A stretch of DNA of 64,000 bases, taken from assembly GCF_963576615.1 (NCBI RefSeq), contig NC_088708.1:52439196-52503195 (forward strand), in the 5' to 3' direction. The stretch is from Watersipora subatra (lineage: Eukaryota > Bryozoa > Gymnolaemata > Cheilostomatida > Watersiporidae). Numbering within the stretch: the first letter of the stretch is position 1; each line of letters starts with the position of its first letter. The translations under genes were made by a program, and so were the position numbers. The notes beneath the pieces were generated by a model. The model did no database searches, was not told the origin of the DNA, and was given only the letters and a program-made list of their open reading frames with translations. This document shows, piece by piece, positions 12,421-29,600 of the stretch.

Positions 12421-15107
12421 AAAGAGGTTTGTTGTACCTCTCAAGTTAACATTTGCAAAGCTTTTGACAAAAAGCCTCACAGCCCAGTTTTCGTCAGCCG
12501 ACCACCATTTTGCTCCAGGGGGGCCTCTCGCAACTTTCATCCCCAAGAGCTCGATGAAAAAAAGCACTTTTCAAGGGGTGTTTTTGGTGGCCAGACACAC
12601 TAGAATGTTTTCATAAAAAAGGGTATGATTTGTTAGCTTGGTGCAGTCGATAGGAGCCAAACCTGTCTCATTGAGTTCCACACAGTGGAAAGGGGTATTC
12701 ATGGGCCTAAAACGGGGCAATTAGTCTGTGATGATGAAGTGATAAGGGGTAGTTTTTTATTAATGTGTAAGTCAGTGGAAAGGGTGCATTTTATAACATC
12801 TCAGACTAGCCCTTGTGGATGAATAGAAAAGAGTGAAACCCCTGGGCCTTTTGCTTGCCATAATTATGTTTAAAGATGACTGACTTGGAAACACCAGAAG
12901 TGTGACCGGATTGATAGAAACTATTCAAATAATCCACATCAGGTAATAGATATTGCATTCAATATGTTCAATTAGAAGATGAAAATTTGTAGGTAGCCTG
13001 TAATTGTTCTCCGGTGACGATGACAGATTGCTTCACGGTATGTCTCACCAAATGACAACGGGTGCGTGTCAACTCTGCTTGACATTAACAAGGAGCTCAC
13101 GAGCAGCTCGTGCATGCGATTACACTCTAGTAACTTTCCACAAGGAAGTGGTACAGCCATTGAAATGTGTTTCACACAAGTGTGCTATGCTCTCAGTGGC
13201 CGCGGTTTCATTACCAATGCAGCTTGGCTAAAAGAAAAACCATGATAACTTTTTAGTGAAACGCAAACATCTAGGCTGTTAATATCATAGGAGTAAGTAT
13301 AGTAAGTTATTCCATGCACTGGTCCTGTAATCCTAATTTATTAATATGTATGGTAATAGATTGACAGCCTTCTTGCTCGTGTCTAAATTGGATTCTTATC
13401 ATGAGATTCTGGTTTTCAGACACAGCTTACACCGTTGCAACAATATCATGCTACTATAACATTACTATTGTAACTGTAGATCTATTGTCATGGATTGTGT
13501 ATATACATGTACGTCTAACATCTCTTGGGAGTCAACAAAATTGAATGATTTATCAATTAAATACAGAATGTTTTATCACTTTACCCAGAATAATCATTTG
13601 CAGAGCTAAAAAACCAGACATCGAAGTCATAGAGTTATCAGTAGTGGTAAAAAGATCATTATCATGTGTGTGAAATCATGTGTTTTTAGCTAAACAATTC
13701 TCAATGATGGGATGAATGGGGACATCACAAAAAGGTTTGCCTAGATGAACTTAGCTCGTGATAAGATTTTTGTATGGTTTTCATTCACAATTCGTAATGG
13801 AGTCGGGTGAGTACAGTTTCGCAGTGAGTCAAGCGTGGCTTCAATGTCTCGTTTTACAACATCGGTGCTTTGAAAATGTGTAATCAGCAACTTTGATAGC
13901 ATTCCGTGCAGTTTGTTGCAATCAAGTCCATTTAAGCCTTTCTATTATCAGTGACACAATGCATTGCACAAATATCATACCGGCGACTCTATCTGCAAGC
14001 CAATTGAGCACAATGGGTTATTTACTTTAGGTAAGTGTAGGGGCTTTATCAAAAACTGTATTGAACTTCTAATGAAAACAATGCAAATAGCATCAGCATA
14101 ATGCAAATTAGCACCAGCGGCTGGATAAAATCAATTTAAGTTAACCTTGAACTTTCCACATACACGATGTTGAATTATTAAATATGTTAAGGGATCGATT
14201 AAATTAATTTCAAACAACAACTCTTTGGAGTGAAAGGTCAAAAGAATGTTGGGGTACTTGGGCAACGGTTGGCGAGAGTGTTCCCAGCGTCGAGATAAAA
14301 ACCAGAAATAGGCGCTAGTCTTTTATATTGGACTAAGCAGCTATTGGACAGCGCTGCTTGAACCACATAAAATGGATGGTTTTTAAATCTTACCACAGGA
14401 AATAGTTCAAGTCACAAGTAACCAGTTGACCGAACAAATGGTGAAACTCTGGTTAAAAGCTAGATGACTAAAGCATATAAAGCATCCTGTATAAGTTTCC
14501 TTGTATTAAGGTTATAAGCGAGGAACCCAGCTAAAGGGGCACGACTTTACATTAGTCCAGAGATTTGAGATTAGGATATATTTTAGGCCCTGTACTCGAT
14601 CTGATAGATTTCCTATTCAAGTTATTAGTGCAGCAGCAGGATTCATAAAATCTCGTAACTAGAGGTAACCTTGCGTCAGGCTAAACTAATATGACTTCCT
14701 AAGATGAGTAACAACGTCCAAGGAGATATGCCGGTGAGAATGATCTATTCATATATAGTTATAAAAATTAAGATAGCTGTGTTGAATGGCATTAAAATTT
14801 GTTTTAAAAGAGTGGCAGGTCTAAATATCAGTTCTATTCATTCCCATAAGTTATTGAATTCTGTCTTCGTTAAATTCTAAATCACTGTCAATAGACTAGT
14901 CTTGTCTACCTTCAGCAGTCAAACAATTAACCTGGTCTCTAAATAACAGACACTATAAATTGTTAACCAAATCGGCCTGTTTCCTCGAGCTAGAATGCAG
15001 ACCAGAGAAAAATGGATGATGGCATCATTGTAGTGACTTATGACTCATCTGCTAACAAAATACGTGTACATGCTATATTTACAAGCACATCATAATTCCA
15101 TATATTT
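12421..15107. other. Intergenic, nothing recognised
   Basis: No open frame with a known domain, no clear repeat family and no tandem array is visible between the SINE-like head and the LINE fragment. Confidence 0.4.
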
Positions 15108-15109
15108 AC

Positions 15110-15149
15110 ACTACCCGATGTTAATCATTACATCGGGTAGTGTAAATTA
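15110..15149. repeat. Perfect hairpin at the 5' end of the LINE fragment
   Basis: TTACACTACCCGATG is followed, after a loop of about 10 bases (TTAATCATTA), by its exact reverse complement CATCGGGTAGTGTAA. The right arm abuts the first recognisable LINE codons (CGVPQGS, from about 15155), so the hairpin sits at the 5' truncation junction. Confidence 0.85.
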
Positions 15150-16845
<1,696 letters not shown>

Positions 16846-17692
16846 GATTATGGGCACACGTAGAATGCTAGCCTTAGATAGCGACCACATCTGCTCATGT
16901 AAATATACTAAAGGTCAACTTACATGTTATGAAATCCTCTCCGCAGTGCTGTGTGCATAAGTGTTCACCTACGTGCAAGATAGATTCCTATGGAACACCT
17001 ATGCTGTATCATTTCTGATTATTCTACACCATCCTGCACCATTCTACACAGATGCATGACGATCCTTTGAACTTACCGTACTCTAATTGTGAATAGGATA
17101 TATTCATTTACATGTAAAATGACGTCATGAACATGATTGATAAAATCAGCTAGATTGAGCATGTCGATGTTTCAAATGTCGGGATCTCAGTTGTTATTCA
17201 AAACGAAAAATATATCCAAGAACATTTGAACAAGGATCTGTTTACATGCTGGACAACTCCTCAAAACAAACTTGTAGTTATTGTCTGGTTCACCAGCAGA
17301 GAGGTAGGAATGAATAGAGTCTACCGTTTCTTTAAATTGTAATTTCTGAAAGACACTAGATAATAATTCTGTTGCTGCATGAACCCACAGATGTATGTAA
17401 TTACAGGTATCCGTACATTAATATCAGCCGTAAAATCAACAAGTCCATCAGCTAAATCTGGTTTGAGGAAACTTTGACTGATGCTTCTAGCAGAATGGCA
17501 AACACAAGCATCAAACCAATTACTCAGTCAGCAGAATTCGTAACAGATAAAAGCAAAAGTAGTAAGACTAGGTATTAAATAGCAAATGAGTTATCCCACT
17601 TACAAACTATTTCATTCATTCAAACGTCTCGACTTGATGCATATATTTAGGAGCCAAGCATGGCCACAAAACTAGCATGGCCAACTAATACT
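16846..17692. other. Region 3' of MRPL45, no gene
   Basis: No coding signal was found. This should hold the 3' UTR of MRPL45 on the minus strand, but I found no exact AATAAA within about 400 bp of its stop. Confidence 0.4.
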
Positions 17693-20600
17693 TCAAATGG
17701 CTGTCGACTTTTCATCCGCTTCCTCTTTCTGGCTCCGCATAGTTCTCCTAATAAGCGACTGGTTGCTTGAACTGAGATTTGTAGCTATCTTTGAATGTAG
17801 TCTCCATTTGCCGAGGGTGTCCGTCAAGTGTTTCTCAAAGATGATAAAGTCTAAAGTGTCTTTTGGGACAGTTTCACTGCCATGCATTAGGCGACCAAAT
17901 CTGTCATACAGAGCCATAATCTGCAATGCATGTGATCAGATAGCCATTTCATCATTGACAAAAATGGCTCAATAGAAAAATACCCCAACATCAAATATTC
18001 GATCTGAACTATGTTATAACTGTCATTGCTGTGTTAAGGAGACATTAGCTCATGATATCTGGGCTAGATTGGTCACGACTCGCGCATATAACCTGTATAT
18101 GAATATTGATGTAAAAGATACACGATACCAATGCAAATGTTTGGGTTGGGAAAATTCTGTCATTCGCCAGGATAATGTGAATCGTGGTGACATGTGCGAT
18201 TATTTACAAAGTGTTCAATGTGAACCAGGCTCTAGTAGGCTTTAGAACACAGGCCAAACACGTATTCTTATGTATTCTTCGTGTTTTCACTAGCTATTGT
18301 TAGCAGCACCGTCTCTGGCTCTACGTATCGATGTATATTAGAGGCTGTATGAGGTTGATGTATGTACAAGTTTTTATTGGCGGTAGTAATCTTCAACAAA
18401 ATGGTGTTTTTCATTACATGCCCAAAAAAGAAAGGAAAAGTTAAAAGAAAGAAATCAGGAATTATTGAGTGAGTTAAAGAACATTGTTTTAAAAGTTAGT
18501 AATCTAATAGTATAGTCAGGATAGTGAATCTTATGAGTGTCTTTGATGTTGAGCTGTACTAACAGAAAGTTCAAACACTGAAACATACGTGTTACGTTAC
18601 GTTACGAGGTAATTCTCAAATTTTAGGAAAAAGATTATCATAGTGATAGGCTTATAATTTTCAGAACAAGTTTGAGTCAACAAAGAGTACAGTCAATGAA
18701 ATAATTAGCAAGATAGATATGACAGACACGAGTGCATTGAGAACTAACGCACGCATGGCAGGCCGAGTATCGATGCCATCGACAGTGTGTGCTAAACAAA
18801 TCAGTGTTTGAAAACGACTAGTATAATCAAGGCTTTACTTATGCAGGAGTTCGGTTTGATGATAACTTCATTTAAATATTGGACCAGTTTCAATTCCCAG
18901 AATATCTACATAACTATTTATTGAACGGAGAAATGAATCTAGACAGCATTCAGATTTGAGTTCGTCACACGCATGAATTGTGGCATACAGTGACTATACA
19001 TACCGCTGTAGCGTGTCAGGAAACAATGTTATAGTATATATGTATAAATCATGGTGGGATTAATGAACCTACTATGTGTGTAAGTAAGGAGCATGTGAAT
19101 ACTGAAATTTTAATAATCTTCCACAATCATAATGGATACACCTATGTCATAGGCAAGCACCTACTCATCGGGAATTCGACAAAACCTTAAAACTTATCTC
19201 AGGTTTGAATATTGGCTTCACCAATTCATGAAATGTAAATACTAGTTCTCTGCTAGTTCTCTGCACAAGGTTATTAAATTCAAATTCTACTTACATCTGT
19301 AGGAGGTTCTTTAATACCAACGTGATTTATAGATACATGCTATAACATTATTTCGTGTCTGGATAAAGTAGTGTGCATTATGTATGTATGTCTACAATAT
19401 GTGGATTCCATCAGTGTACCCCTTACAATTGTACAAGTGTTACTCTAGTTATTTTAAAAATTAACGCACATGATGGCCTACAGTAATCAAGGTGGAGAGG
19501 CCTCGCTGACAAGATAAAAATTTGCCTCTCAACGCATCAGCAAAAATCATAGTCTGAGTTCTTTGTCGATAATTGACATTTTGCAGCTACGATAACTGAA
19601 CGTTTGCCTCATAACGAATGCCCTCGGTGAACGCTCAAGCTTTATTATCAGATTCTTTCACAGGTTTCCATATAATTGATAGAGGAGCCACTGTATCCAT
19701 TGCTTGTCTATTTATGGGTGTCTAGGTTTCAACACGTACATGTACTTCTATTACACAATAGATGTTTTTCCAGCATATCACAAAGGGAAGTGTAAAGAAT
19801 CCTTATGTAGGCATATTCCATTACGTGCAAATTACAAATGATGTAGTGAATTCAACACTTGACTGGGCGATATTTATTTTTACCTGTCGTAACTTTTGTA
19901 CAATAGAATTTGAAAAAAATATTATACGGCTGAAGCAGAAAAACTTTCTGAAAAGATTACATCATCATGTTCGTCATCCACATGAAAGACTGAATGCACA
20001 CAGCGCACGTAAACAACGGTATCTAGGTGTCATGACTATTTACTCTCTAACAGCTTGACAGAATCAAAATGTCAAAATATTAATTTAATTGAAAGGCACT
20101 GTTGCTAGGCACAATGACAACAAACTTAGCTTCTCAGTGTGGAATTACACAAAGCATTCATTCTGACAGCCTCTGGTGACATACACACTCGATGCTAATC
20201 ACTCTCCAAACATAATACCTAAGGCTAAGATAAAATCTTATCAGTGAAACGAGAGGCGAATGCCGGTCGATGACGCAAATCCCTGATTGCAAGAAGAAAT
20301 AATTGGATGGCTATGGACAATAACCTAAATTAATGCTTATCTGCTGTGAATTGAATCAATACACCAGTGAAATGCTTTTATAAAGGGAATTATATAAGCA
20401 AATTGACCGTCACGAACTCTGTGAGCAGACAAATGCATAATATTCCTTCAATCAGCTGAAACGTGACAGTAGATATTTTACAGTAACAGCAGAGCAGAAG
20501 GATAAGCATTGATAAACCTGAGCGGGTGTAGAAGACGAAAGATCTTCTCATTTATGCAAAAAATGAAGTCATAAAAATTTTGCGTCTCATTTTGATTCAG

Positions 20601-23600
20601 TTTTAATCTGGGATAACTAATTATATAAGTCGTAATTGAATTTAAATAAGTGAATTTTAATAATATAGGGATATCCTTATAATAATAATATATATAATAA
20701 ATATATAATAATTTTGATAATATAGGGATATCCTTATAATAATTGGCCGATATAAACTTCCCAATAGGGAAAGGCGACTGATTCTTGCAAAGGTGCAAGA
20801 ATCAATTGTGAAGACAAAGAATGTATATTTATCGTCACAACAACTTGCTAATGTGAATCTATATTTTCACCTCTTCTAAGCATCAAAAATGAATATCGTA
20901 ACTCCCTTAATCCTGAAAATTATCTGTGCATTTCATTCAGCCACGAGAAATCATGTTGCAATCAAATAATAGTAGAAAAGTGACAGGAAAAAGTCAAAGA
21001 TCGTAAAGTTTTTTTTTATGTTGTTGCTATATGAAAATGTCACACTCTTCTTAGCATGGCCTTCCAATAACATATCGTTTTCATATATCCTGAATGTCTG
21101 CTTTTATAATTTTTTGAGCGTTTCACTATCTTTACATCTTAGCAAGCATTTGCCAACGATTAGTTCTCAATTAACTGCGAGAGAAAAAAGCAGAGTTATC
21201 ACCCTTTACATAAAAGGAATGACAAATCCAGCACATTTCGTAACAAAAGGTTTTCAAGACAAGAACAGTAATGTAAAGCCTGCGAAGGATGAAGCAGTTG
21301 GCCATAGTACCAATTGTGATTGTCATACATTGACACCAGTATATAGTTGACAGGATTTACCATCATTCCAGTGTTTACCAGTATCACCAACTACAGGTAT
21401 GTAGACGTCCTACTTCCTGTTTAGCTGAACATGCTTCACAAATATGAAGCATACAAGATATATAAATCATATATAGCCTCTAAAGAATAAACAAACCTAC
21501 ATTCTCACAAGTAATAATCATATATAGCCTCTAAAGAATAAACAAACCTACATTCTCACAAGTAATAATCATATATAGCCTCTAAAGAATAAACAAACCT
21601 ACATTCTCACAAGTAATAATCATATATAGCCTCTAAAGAATAAACAAACCTACATTCTCACAAGTAATAATCATATATAGCCTCTAAAGAATAAACAAAC
21701 CAACATTCTCACAAGTAATAATCATATATAGCCTCTAAAGAATAAACAAACCTACATTCTCACAAGTAATAATGATGGCTAAAGTTTCTACAAATTCATA
21801 AAGACTGATAGTATTTTAGACGTTGACTTGCAACAAAATTCAAGTTACAGTTATTTGATAGTATTTTAAAATTACAATTTATTTATACAAATATAATCAC
21901 GGTGTTTCATTTTTTAGCGATGGGTTGGATGTTAGAAAATCAAAAAACCCATTTTTTAAGACAAAAACCTTCACGATAGCAGCTCCAACCTGTGATATAA
22001 GGAGATCATTTTTTGGCAAAACAAAGATGTATGATCTACAACGTCAATGCCGACGATTAGCCAGGGCGCAAACGCAAGACAAAAGTGCTTCTGTCTGCCA
22101 ACATTCTAATAAATTTTCTTCCATCCCCATCATGCTACATGTTTTGTTACCCAACATGGCAGACAATTATAATACAAAGGCGAAGCAGATTCCACAAATA
22201 TCAAAAGATGTGCGCTACTTTTAAACATCCCGAATTGACTTTTGAGCCCTGACTATAGAAATACACCAATCTGCTTGTCCAAAGATCTTGTGAAATGCTA
22301 GAAAGAAAAACTTCCTTCACACAAATACGAAATTTTACAAATTTTCCGGAAAAATTAGCTATTTTCAGAAGAAAACAGTTTAAAACCTGTTCAAAACCTA
22401 TCGAAACAATCATGATGTTGAATGAACGCTTTAATGTACAGGTGTTTTGAGCAGACAATTTTTAAATAATCTAGTTTGAAAAATGAGCCATTTCAATATG
22501 GTTAGCTGTTTCCAGACAACAATTTAAAAGATTTATCAATTCCCAGAATCATTTTTCATGACTTGAAAATATTGATAAACTTGGTATTTCGTCCAAATTA
22601 CACACAAATATTATTCAAACACCAATCTGTAATGTTACATGCTCTTGTTAATGCAATAAAAACTTGTGTAGTCGATTAACCTTGATTAACATCTCACTCA
22701 TGGAAACATATGAAGGAGGCAACAACTCCTACTCACCTGCTTGCTGTGAAACCTTACTGTTATCTGACCATACTTGTTACCCTCCTTGTGATGTTCACGT
22801 ACAGCGACATGAACGAGTTTGGCTGGTTCAAGGGTCTCTATATACTTCCAGACCAGTGTCTTGTCCTCGAGGCCTCCTGTTATTTTCTAGTGAAATCAAT
22901 AAATGAGGCTGCGAGATTATAAGCTTTCAAGCAATAGACTTGACACCAACAGCTTCATTGGAGCAACATTCCTAACTATAATTATTACCATATAAGAAAA
23001 TCTGAAGAATTTATTAGCAGTACTAATAAATGAGACATCTGAAAGATACAAGTTTGATGTTCTCAAATTAATGTTTGGACTGCAATGTGATCACAAACTA
23101 CTGGCAAAGAATACGAAATCATTTATATTATATACACACAAATGACACCAAGAATAGGTAATAATGGAAACACCAAAGAATCATTAAATTTAAAACTTTT
23201 GAATCATAGATTACCAGTAATTAAAAATCGCGTTTTAAAATTTTACCAACAAATCAATCAATGACTAACAGCAGTGCAGAAGAACAAAAATGTTTTAGTG
23301 TGACTTAGTGATATCACAAGGGCCAACTATTACGGGTGAACTTAATATTCTGTTTGACTCATACGAGGAGATACCTGGGCTCTGACACATTCTGTTCGAC
23401 TTAAAGCTAAAACGATAAATGCATTAGACAATGATGACGCAGTTGTATGTGAATCACTAAGTTACGAATTCAGGAACTTAAACAAAATTTATGAAATCAT
23501 GGTAGGCTAATATGACATTTAAAGTGTAAAGGCACATCATGATTTAGATAAAGTTGGCTATGTACATGTTTAGCCTTGGCACTCTTGAAAAGATGATAGA

Positions 23601-26600
23601 ATCTAGTCATGTTCTCTCTATTGCCTTTTCAAGAGTTACAGGATGTTAGCTATGGTTGCTATGGTTGCCTTACAACCTTAAATATGGTGCTTGTAAGAAC
23701 ACATTGCTACCATTCACAAAATATACTGATAAGTCTTGTGTATATGACGGGCAGCTGTTTTGAGGGCTTGAGAACAACACCGTCCAGCTATACATGCTTG
23801 TTTGTACAAGCCTTATATCAGCCTTACAATAAAAACTGTCATTAATGATAAAACTTCTTCTGCAAAATTGTTTTTGGTTGCAGAATATACCGTGAGTTAA
23901 TTCTAGGGAAACAGCATACAATATCAAGCAGTGTGAGCATCGAAATATCATAAAAGATGGATACAAGCTGCTAAATACTAATATAAAAGAGAATAATATA
24001 ACTTGAGAGCAAACATAATCACTGTAACACAAAATAAGGCTTTAAACAAAAGACAGGAATGACACTAAAAAATATGAGGTGAAATAGATTTGCGACTGTT
24101 ATAGGTGATATTTTTGAACTGAAAGACAAAGTTTAAACCATAACTGTCATGTACAACTTTTATTGTATTTGCTAGGTAAATCAGACACGCTGATTCCGAT
24201 TTTGTACTCAAAATAAAGATTGGTCTACTAACCTTCAGAGTAATGAAGGCTTTTTTACAGCGTTTTCATATCGGTATCGAAAACAACACGATCGGCACAA
24301 CAAGCTCCGCCCATAAATGCGTGATGTAACCTAGCTTTTTAGGAACGAAAGTTAAGTAGGGATGTTTAGTCTGATTTAGAATGATAGAGATGGGTGTTTT
24401 AAAATCCATTATTATCTAATATCAGCTTTAAAAATAATTTCAGTCTTTTCTGAAAGGTATATAAGCTATTTAACATTGCATATTTTAAAAAGCGCGATAA
24501 CAACGCTAGCTTGTGATAAAACCACGCTTTTTGAACTCATTTTTCTTGGCATCCAGCCTATTTAAACATCATGTAACAAGCTACGAGTAATTTTAAATAG
24601 TTTATATACTTTTCATAAAAAACTGAGATTATTTTACAGGCTGGATTTCGATAATAATGGGTTTTAAGAAACCCATCTCTATTATTCTAAATCGGAGTAA
24701 TCTTCTCTAACTTCCGTTCCTGCAAAAGCTAGGTTTCGTCACATATTTATGGGCGGAGCATGTAATGATGGTTGTGTTGTCTTCGAGACGAATACTGAAA
24801 CGCTTTAAAAAAGCCTTAATGACTTTGAAGGTTAGTGGACCAATCCTTATTTTGAGTACAAAATCGGAATCAGCGTGTCCGATTTACCTAGTAGATACGA
24901 TAAAACTTGTACGTGACAGTTATGGTTTAAAAAGGCGGTAGTACGGCAGCCCACAGAGAGTCAAATTTTTACACACTTCTTTTCTTAAAAATGGCAAATT
25001 TTAAACAAGTTACAACCCTATAATTTCAATTTAAGCTCTGATTATTAGCACTTGAGAGCTTCTGCCATTGCATCAGTTTTTATGTTAAATATTATTTAGA
25101 AATCATTGAGCGCAACAACAATAGCTCTATTAAACGTTAAGTATTTGCAGATCATTTTAGGATTGAAGGCGTTACAATATTTACTTTAACATCTATTTAT
25201 TCCGAATTATGAAAATGGGTATAACACTCATATCACAATGTGCTAAAACACTAGCTCTACTAAACATCCACAAATTACCACATTACTCGTCAATTTGAAA
25301 CTTATAAGGAATATCTTTTGCTCACCCTCTTTGTCCAAACTGTAACTCTTTGTCCAATAATGTAAAGAACAAAACACCACGTTTATAGCACTGTAGCTAT
25401 GGTAACCATTGTCCCTAATAAATATGTCGTAGATGCCTGGCCCATATATGGGTAGGAAGTTAGAAACTTACAGGCCATGCATATTCTGTGATGATGTCAT
25501 GCAGCTTGTAGTAGTCATCGTTGTCCCTGTACTCTGACATAAAGTTTCTAGGAAACACCCTACAAGAGCACAAGATACAATGAACACTCCAAAGACTGAC
25601 AATAAGAGTTCCATGACCTCTTGGGCTCACTACAAAAGCGTGTTTATAAATAAAAGCTCCACAGGTTTTATAGTAGCGCATAATAAAAAAAGTCATGAAA
25701 GATTCACCAATCGTCCTTATATAGAAGAAAGCTAACCCCAATGTTGGCAGCCGCATTCTCAGAGATGAGTAATAAAGGCAGCATTATTTAGTTGTTATTA
25801 ATATGCAACTGGTATCATAAAAGGGTCTCATATATCATGTTTAGGGTAATCCGGTCGGGTTATCCGCAACTAAACCAGCTCTCCTATCGGCACTCTAGCG
25901 TGGATGAAGAGGGTGGCTAGCAATCCTGCAGGACTAAAAACGAAGCCTGGCAAAGAGCAGAAGAGCTCCTCCGCGAGCCAATGGCCAGCTAGCTGAAGAT
26001 GGTGTCTCAATAAAAACACCCAACAGAAGGCTATGGCAAACCACTATTAAAACCTGCCAAGAAATGTCATGGTTATAGGAAGTGGGGAGAACCATGATCG
26101 TCTACATACGACATGATACTTAGAGAGAGGGAGTGATCATAAACGACAAATTATTATAAAAGAGAAATTATAAAACTTTATGATTTGGTGTGTTTACCAG
26201 ATTTTTATGATTCAAGGATTAATCATATTAGCTCTTTCTACAAAGGTTCCCTCATTCTCTCGTACTAAAAATGAGCGCTATTCAAAGATTTCAGCTGTTT
26301 CCAGCCATAACTGACTTTATTCCTAGTTACTGTTGCCTTGTCAGTTTCATATAACAAACTTTAATTTAGCGTAATTTATATTTTAAGCTAAAAATTCATA
26401 CATCTGATCAATCAAAAATTTAAATAGTCTCAAAACATGAATCAAGAATAGATAGGCTAGCAACAGTGTAGTAATTGCCTACCAAAGACTTCGCTGTGAA
26501 CTTCAGGGATTTTTGCCACGACAATCATATCTAGTTACGAAATTTGAAATGGAGATGGTCTAACAAATATTTCTTCAATGAAATAACAACTCCAAAGAAG

Positions 26601-29600
26601 ATCTTCAAGAAATAGCCTGCCAAGCTTGCATCATGTAGACATCAATTAAAAGGAGATACAGTGGCAGCCACTTACGTAGTTAGTAACTCATGAACTTGTA
26701 TATAGATTTCTTGCATTTTCTCTGCATGATCTTGGGCCGCAAAGTCATCCTCAAATTTTTTCACATCTCGAGTGCCTCGAAATTTTGACCAGCTCGACAA
26801 AGCTCGTTTTTTCTGTAGAAGAAAAAACAATGTCCAGAAATAGCACTAATAAGATGAGTCTCCTTGAAGCTCATCATGAACACAATAGTAATAAAACAAC
26901 TAGCATCAGCAAACATCAAAAGGTCAAGGCTGTGTATGTCATGAGGTTCTTTAGAGAGAAACAACGGAAGACACATGAATAAGAATCGTAGTAAGCTTAC
27001 GGCCAGAGGTAACAGTTGCGTAGTCTGATCAGACCTAATAGCTAATGAACGACTTTTGGTTTTCAGCTTCTGCAGTTGGTGTGGTAGTTTATCGCTGCTC
27101 TGCTGATACCTATCTGCTCCTACATACACCTTCTACACCTGCACTTACATACTCTATCTATCTGTTCCTACATACACCTCCTACACCTGCTCTTACATAC
27201 TCTATCTATCTGTTCCTACATACACCTCCTACACCTGCTCTTACATACTCTATCTATCTGTTCCTACATACACCTCCTACACCTGCTCTAATATACTCTA
27301 TCTATCTGTTCCTACATACACCTCCTACACCTGCTCTTACATACTCTATCTATCTGTTCCTACATACACCTCCTACACCTACACGCATCTACATATCTGT
27401 ACCTATTACATTTAGCATTAGTATTGACTAAAACCAAATTGCATCTCGCCTATCGGCTTTATCTTGGAACAAAATATAGTGTTAGAAAGAGGCAAAAACA
27501 AAGTTGCTTGTTATTATCATAGAATTGTCCCCCCATGCTAATGATACCTGAGCAGATCCGTCAAAGAGAGACCCTCGTTGTTCTTTAGGTACATATTCAT
27601 CGAACACTTGACCTAAAATGACATCAAGTTATTCTACAGAGTTGTCATCTCACTCATTCAAACAAGCTTACATGCAACCAATTACCAAAATTAGTTTTAC
27701 AAAAGAAAAAGCGCATGGAAGATGCAAATAGCTAGGATCTTTATCAAATTCTGGAAAGAATTAGAGAGAAACTGAGCATACTGGGAATGAAAACTTGGTA
27801 ACCAAGCACCAACACCAGTATTGTAATTGATCAATCTATTCAATCCATCAGGAATAGACTGAAATAGTTGCATTTAACCTGCTTCCCCAGCAGACAAACT
27901 TTCTAAATATCGCGTAATATTTAACAATAACAATTTAATAATAATAACAAAAACTTTTCATTAAAAAGTGTATTTGCAATCTTCTATCAACGCAGAGCAC
28001 AATTGTGACTAATATTTATATATACTTTTACAGATAATACTGCATCCAAAATAAAATTATAAAAAACAAAAGTACGTTGTAAGAGTTTTGGTTACACGCT
28101 TCATTTTTAGTTGAAGGGATTATTTGTATTAAAATAACCTTCTGACTATGGCTAAGATGTGATATTCTTGTGGTGCCTCGACTGGACTGAGTCCACCGTG
28201 ACACCAACTGAACTAAACAATTACTCAAGTGAAAAAGAGGTAAAAAACTGAGCAATCCATATAATTATGCTTAATTTTAGTTGTACAATGCGCTGTGTAA
28301 TAACTATATGAGAGTTGTTTTCTGCTGTTGAGCATAATCTCACATTGTATAACTAGCAACTGCATGAGCAGTAATAACAGCAAATCTATCAATGGGTTGA
28401 AGCAATTCATCATAACCAATCAACCAATAACAAACTGCAACGGTTTTTCACTTATTAAACATTTTCCATTTATTAATCTTGTTGCATGACCAGTTCATTG
28501 ATGTGCATTTTGACTAGCTAACAGTTGATTTATAAGCATATTTGATCATTATTAACTATTCTATAATGAATCCAAAGTGTTGCTCAAAGGTAGACGACTC
28601 CTTTACAGTAATACTTCAACTTACGAGTGCTCTAACGTACGAGAAACTTGAGATACGAGCCAGCTTTTAAGCAAGTTTTAGCACTAACATACGAGCGATG
28701 TTTGAGATACGAGCACATGAGTCAGTTGCAAAGTATGCCGGAGGTGTTTTATGAGAACAGCATCACTCTGTATTTTTCAACTACTCAGGTTATACTTTTG
28801 TACCGTGTTTTCTGTGCGCAAGTTTCAGTGCAGAATTAGGTGAATTAAAAGTACTGTGCGTAGACCGAAAGTTTGCCAGTAAAATGAAAGATAATGGAAA
28901 GAAAAAGCAAATGATAACAATTGATATTAAACGGAAAATTATTGTAAAATATGCGAAATGTGTATGCGTGATTGATCTAGCTCAGCACTATGACAGAAAT
29001 ACATCTACAATTATCAAACCGACGGGCATTCAGGGCATTTAGTTTGCAAAATGACTAACCATAGTTTCTAAACGACGCAGCGATCTTCACAACCGTTGAT
29101 GGAGAGACTGCTCAGGCATTGGATAAAAGATAAACAATTGGCCGGTGACAGCGTAACTGAAACGATGTTTCAATAAAGGCGAAAAGGCCAGTGGTGAAAA
29201 GGCGAAAAAGCCTATGTGAAAAGACCGGTGCTATCTATAAAAATTATAAAAATAGACTTTCGGACAAGTTGGCTAGTGGTCGTGCATTAACCCTTTGTGC
29301 TGGCACCAGTGTTCGTCCTGATCGCAACACGTTGAAAGGGCGACAAAGGCAAACGTCCTTAGATAGGTTTATCTTAAAACGGCCGGCTAGTCGTGAAAGC
29401 GAAACAAAGGAAAAATTAGCTAACCAGCGAGAAACTTCCAACTATGAACGCCGAAAAAATTGTAATTACGAAAAATGAAAGTTTGCTTTTAGGTTTGCTT
29501 TTAAATTTTTTTTAAGACTTTGATAAACCCAAATTTATCAAATTCAACTGTTGTAATGAAGAATAACACTTATATCTCCCTCCCTGGCAAATGCTAGCGT

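Noticed and set aside
27045-27431. 128-codon frame with a 16-residue repeat
   Set aside because: Translation of the 48-bp minisatellite in MRPL45 intron 3.
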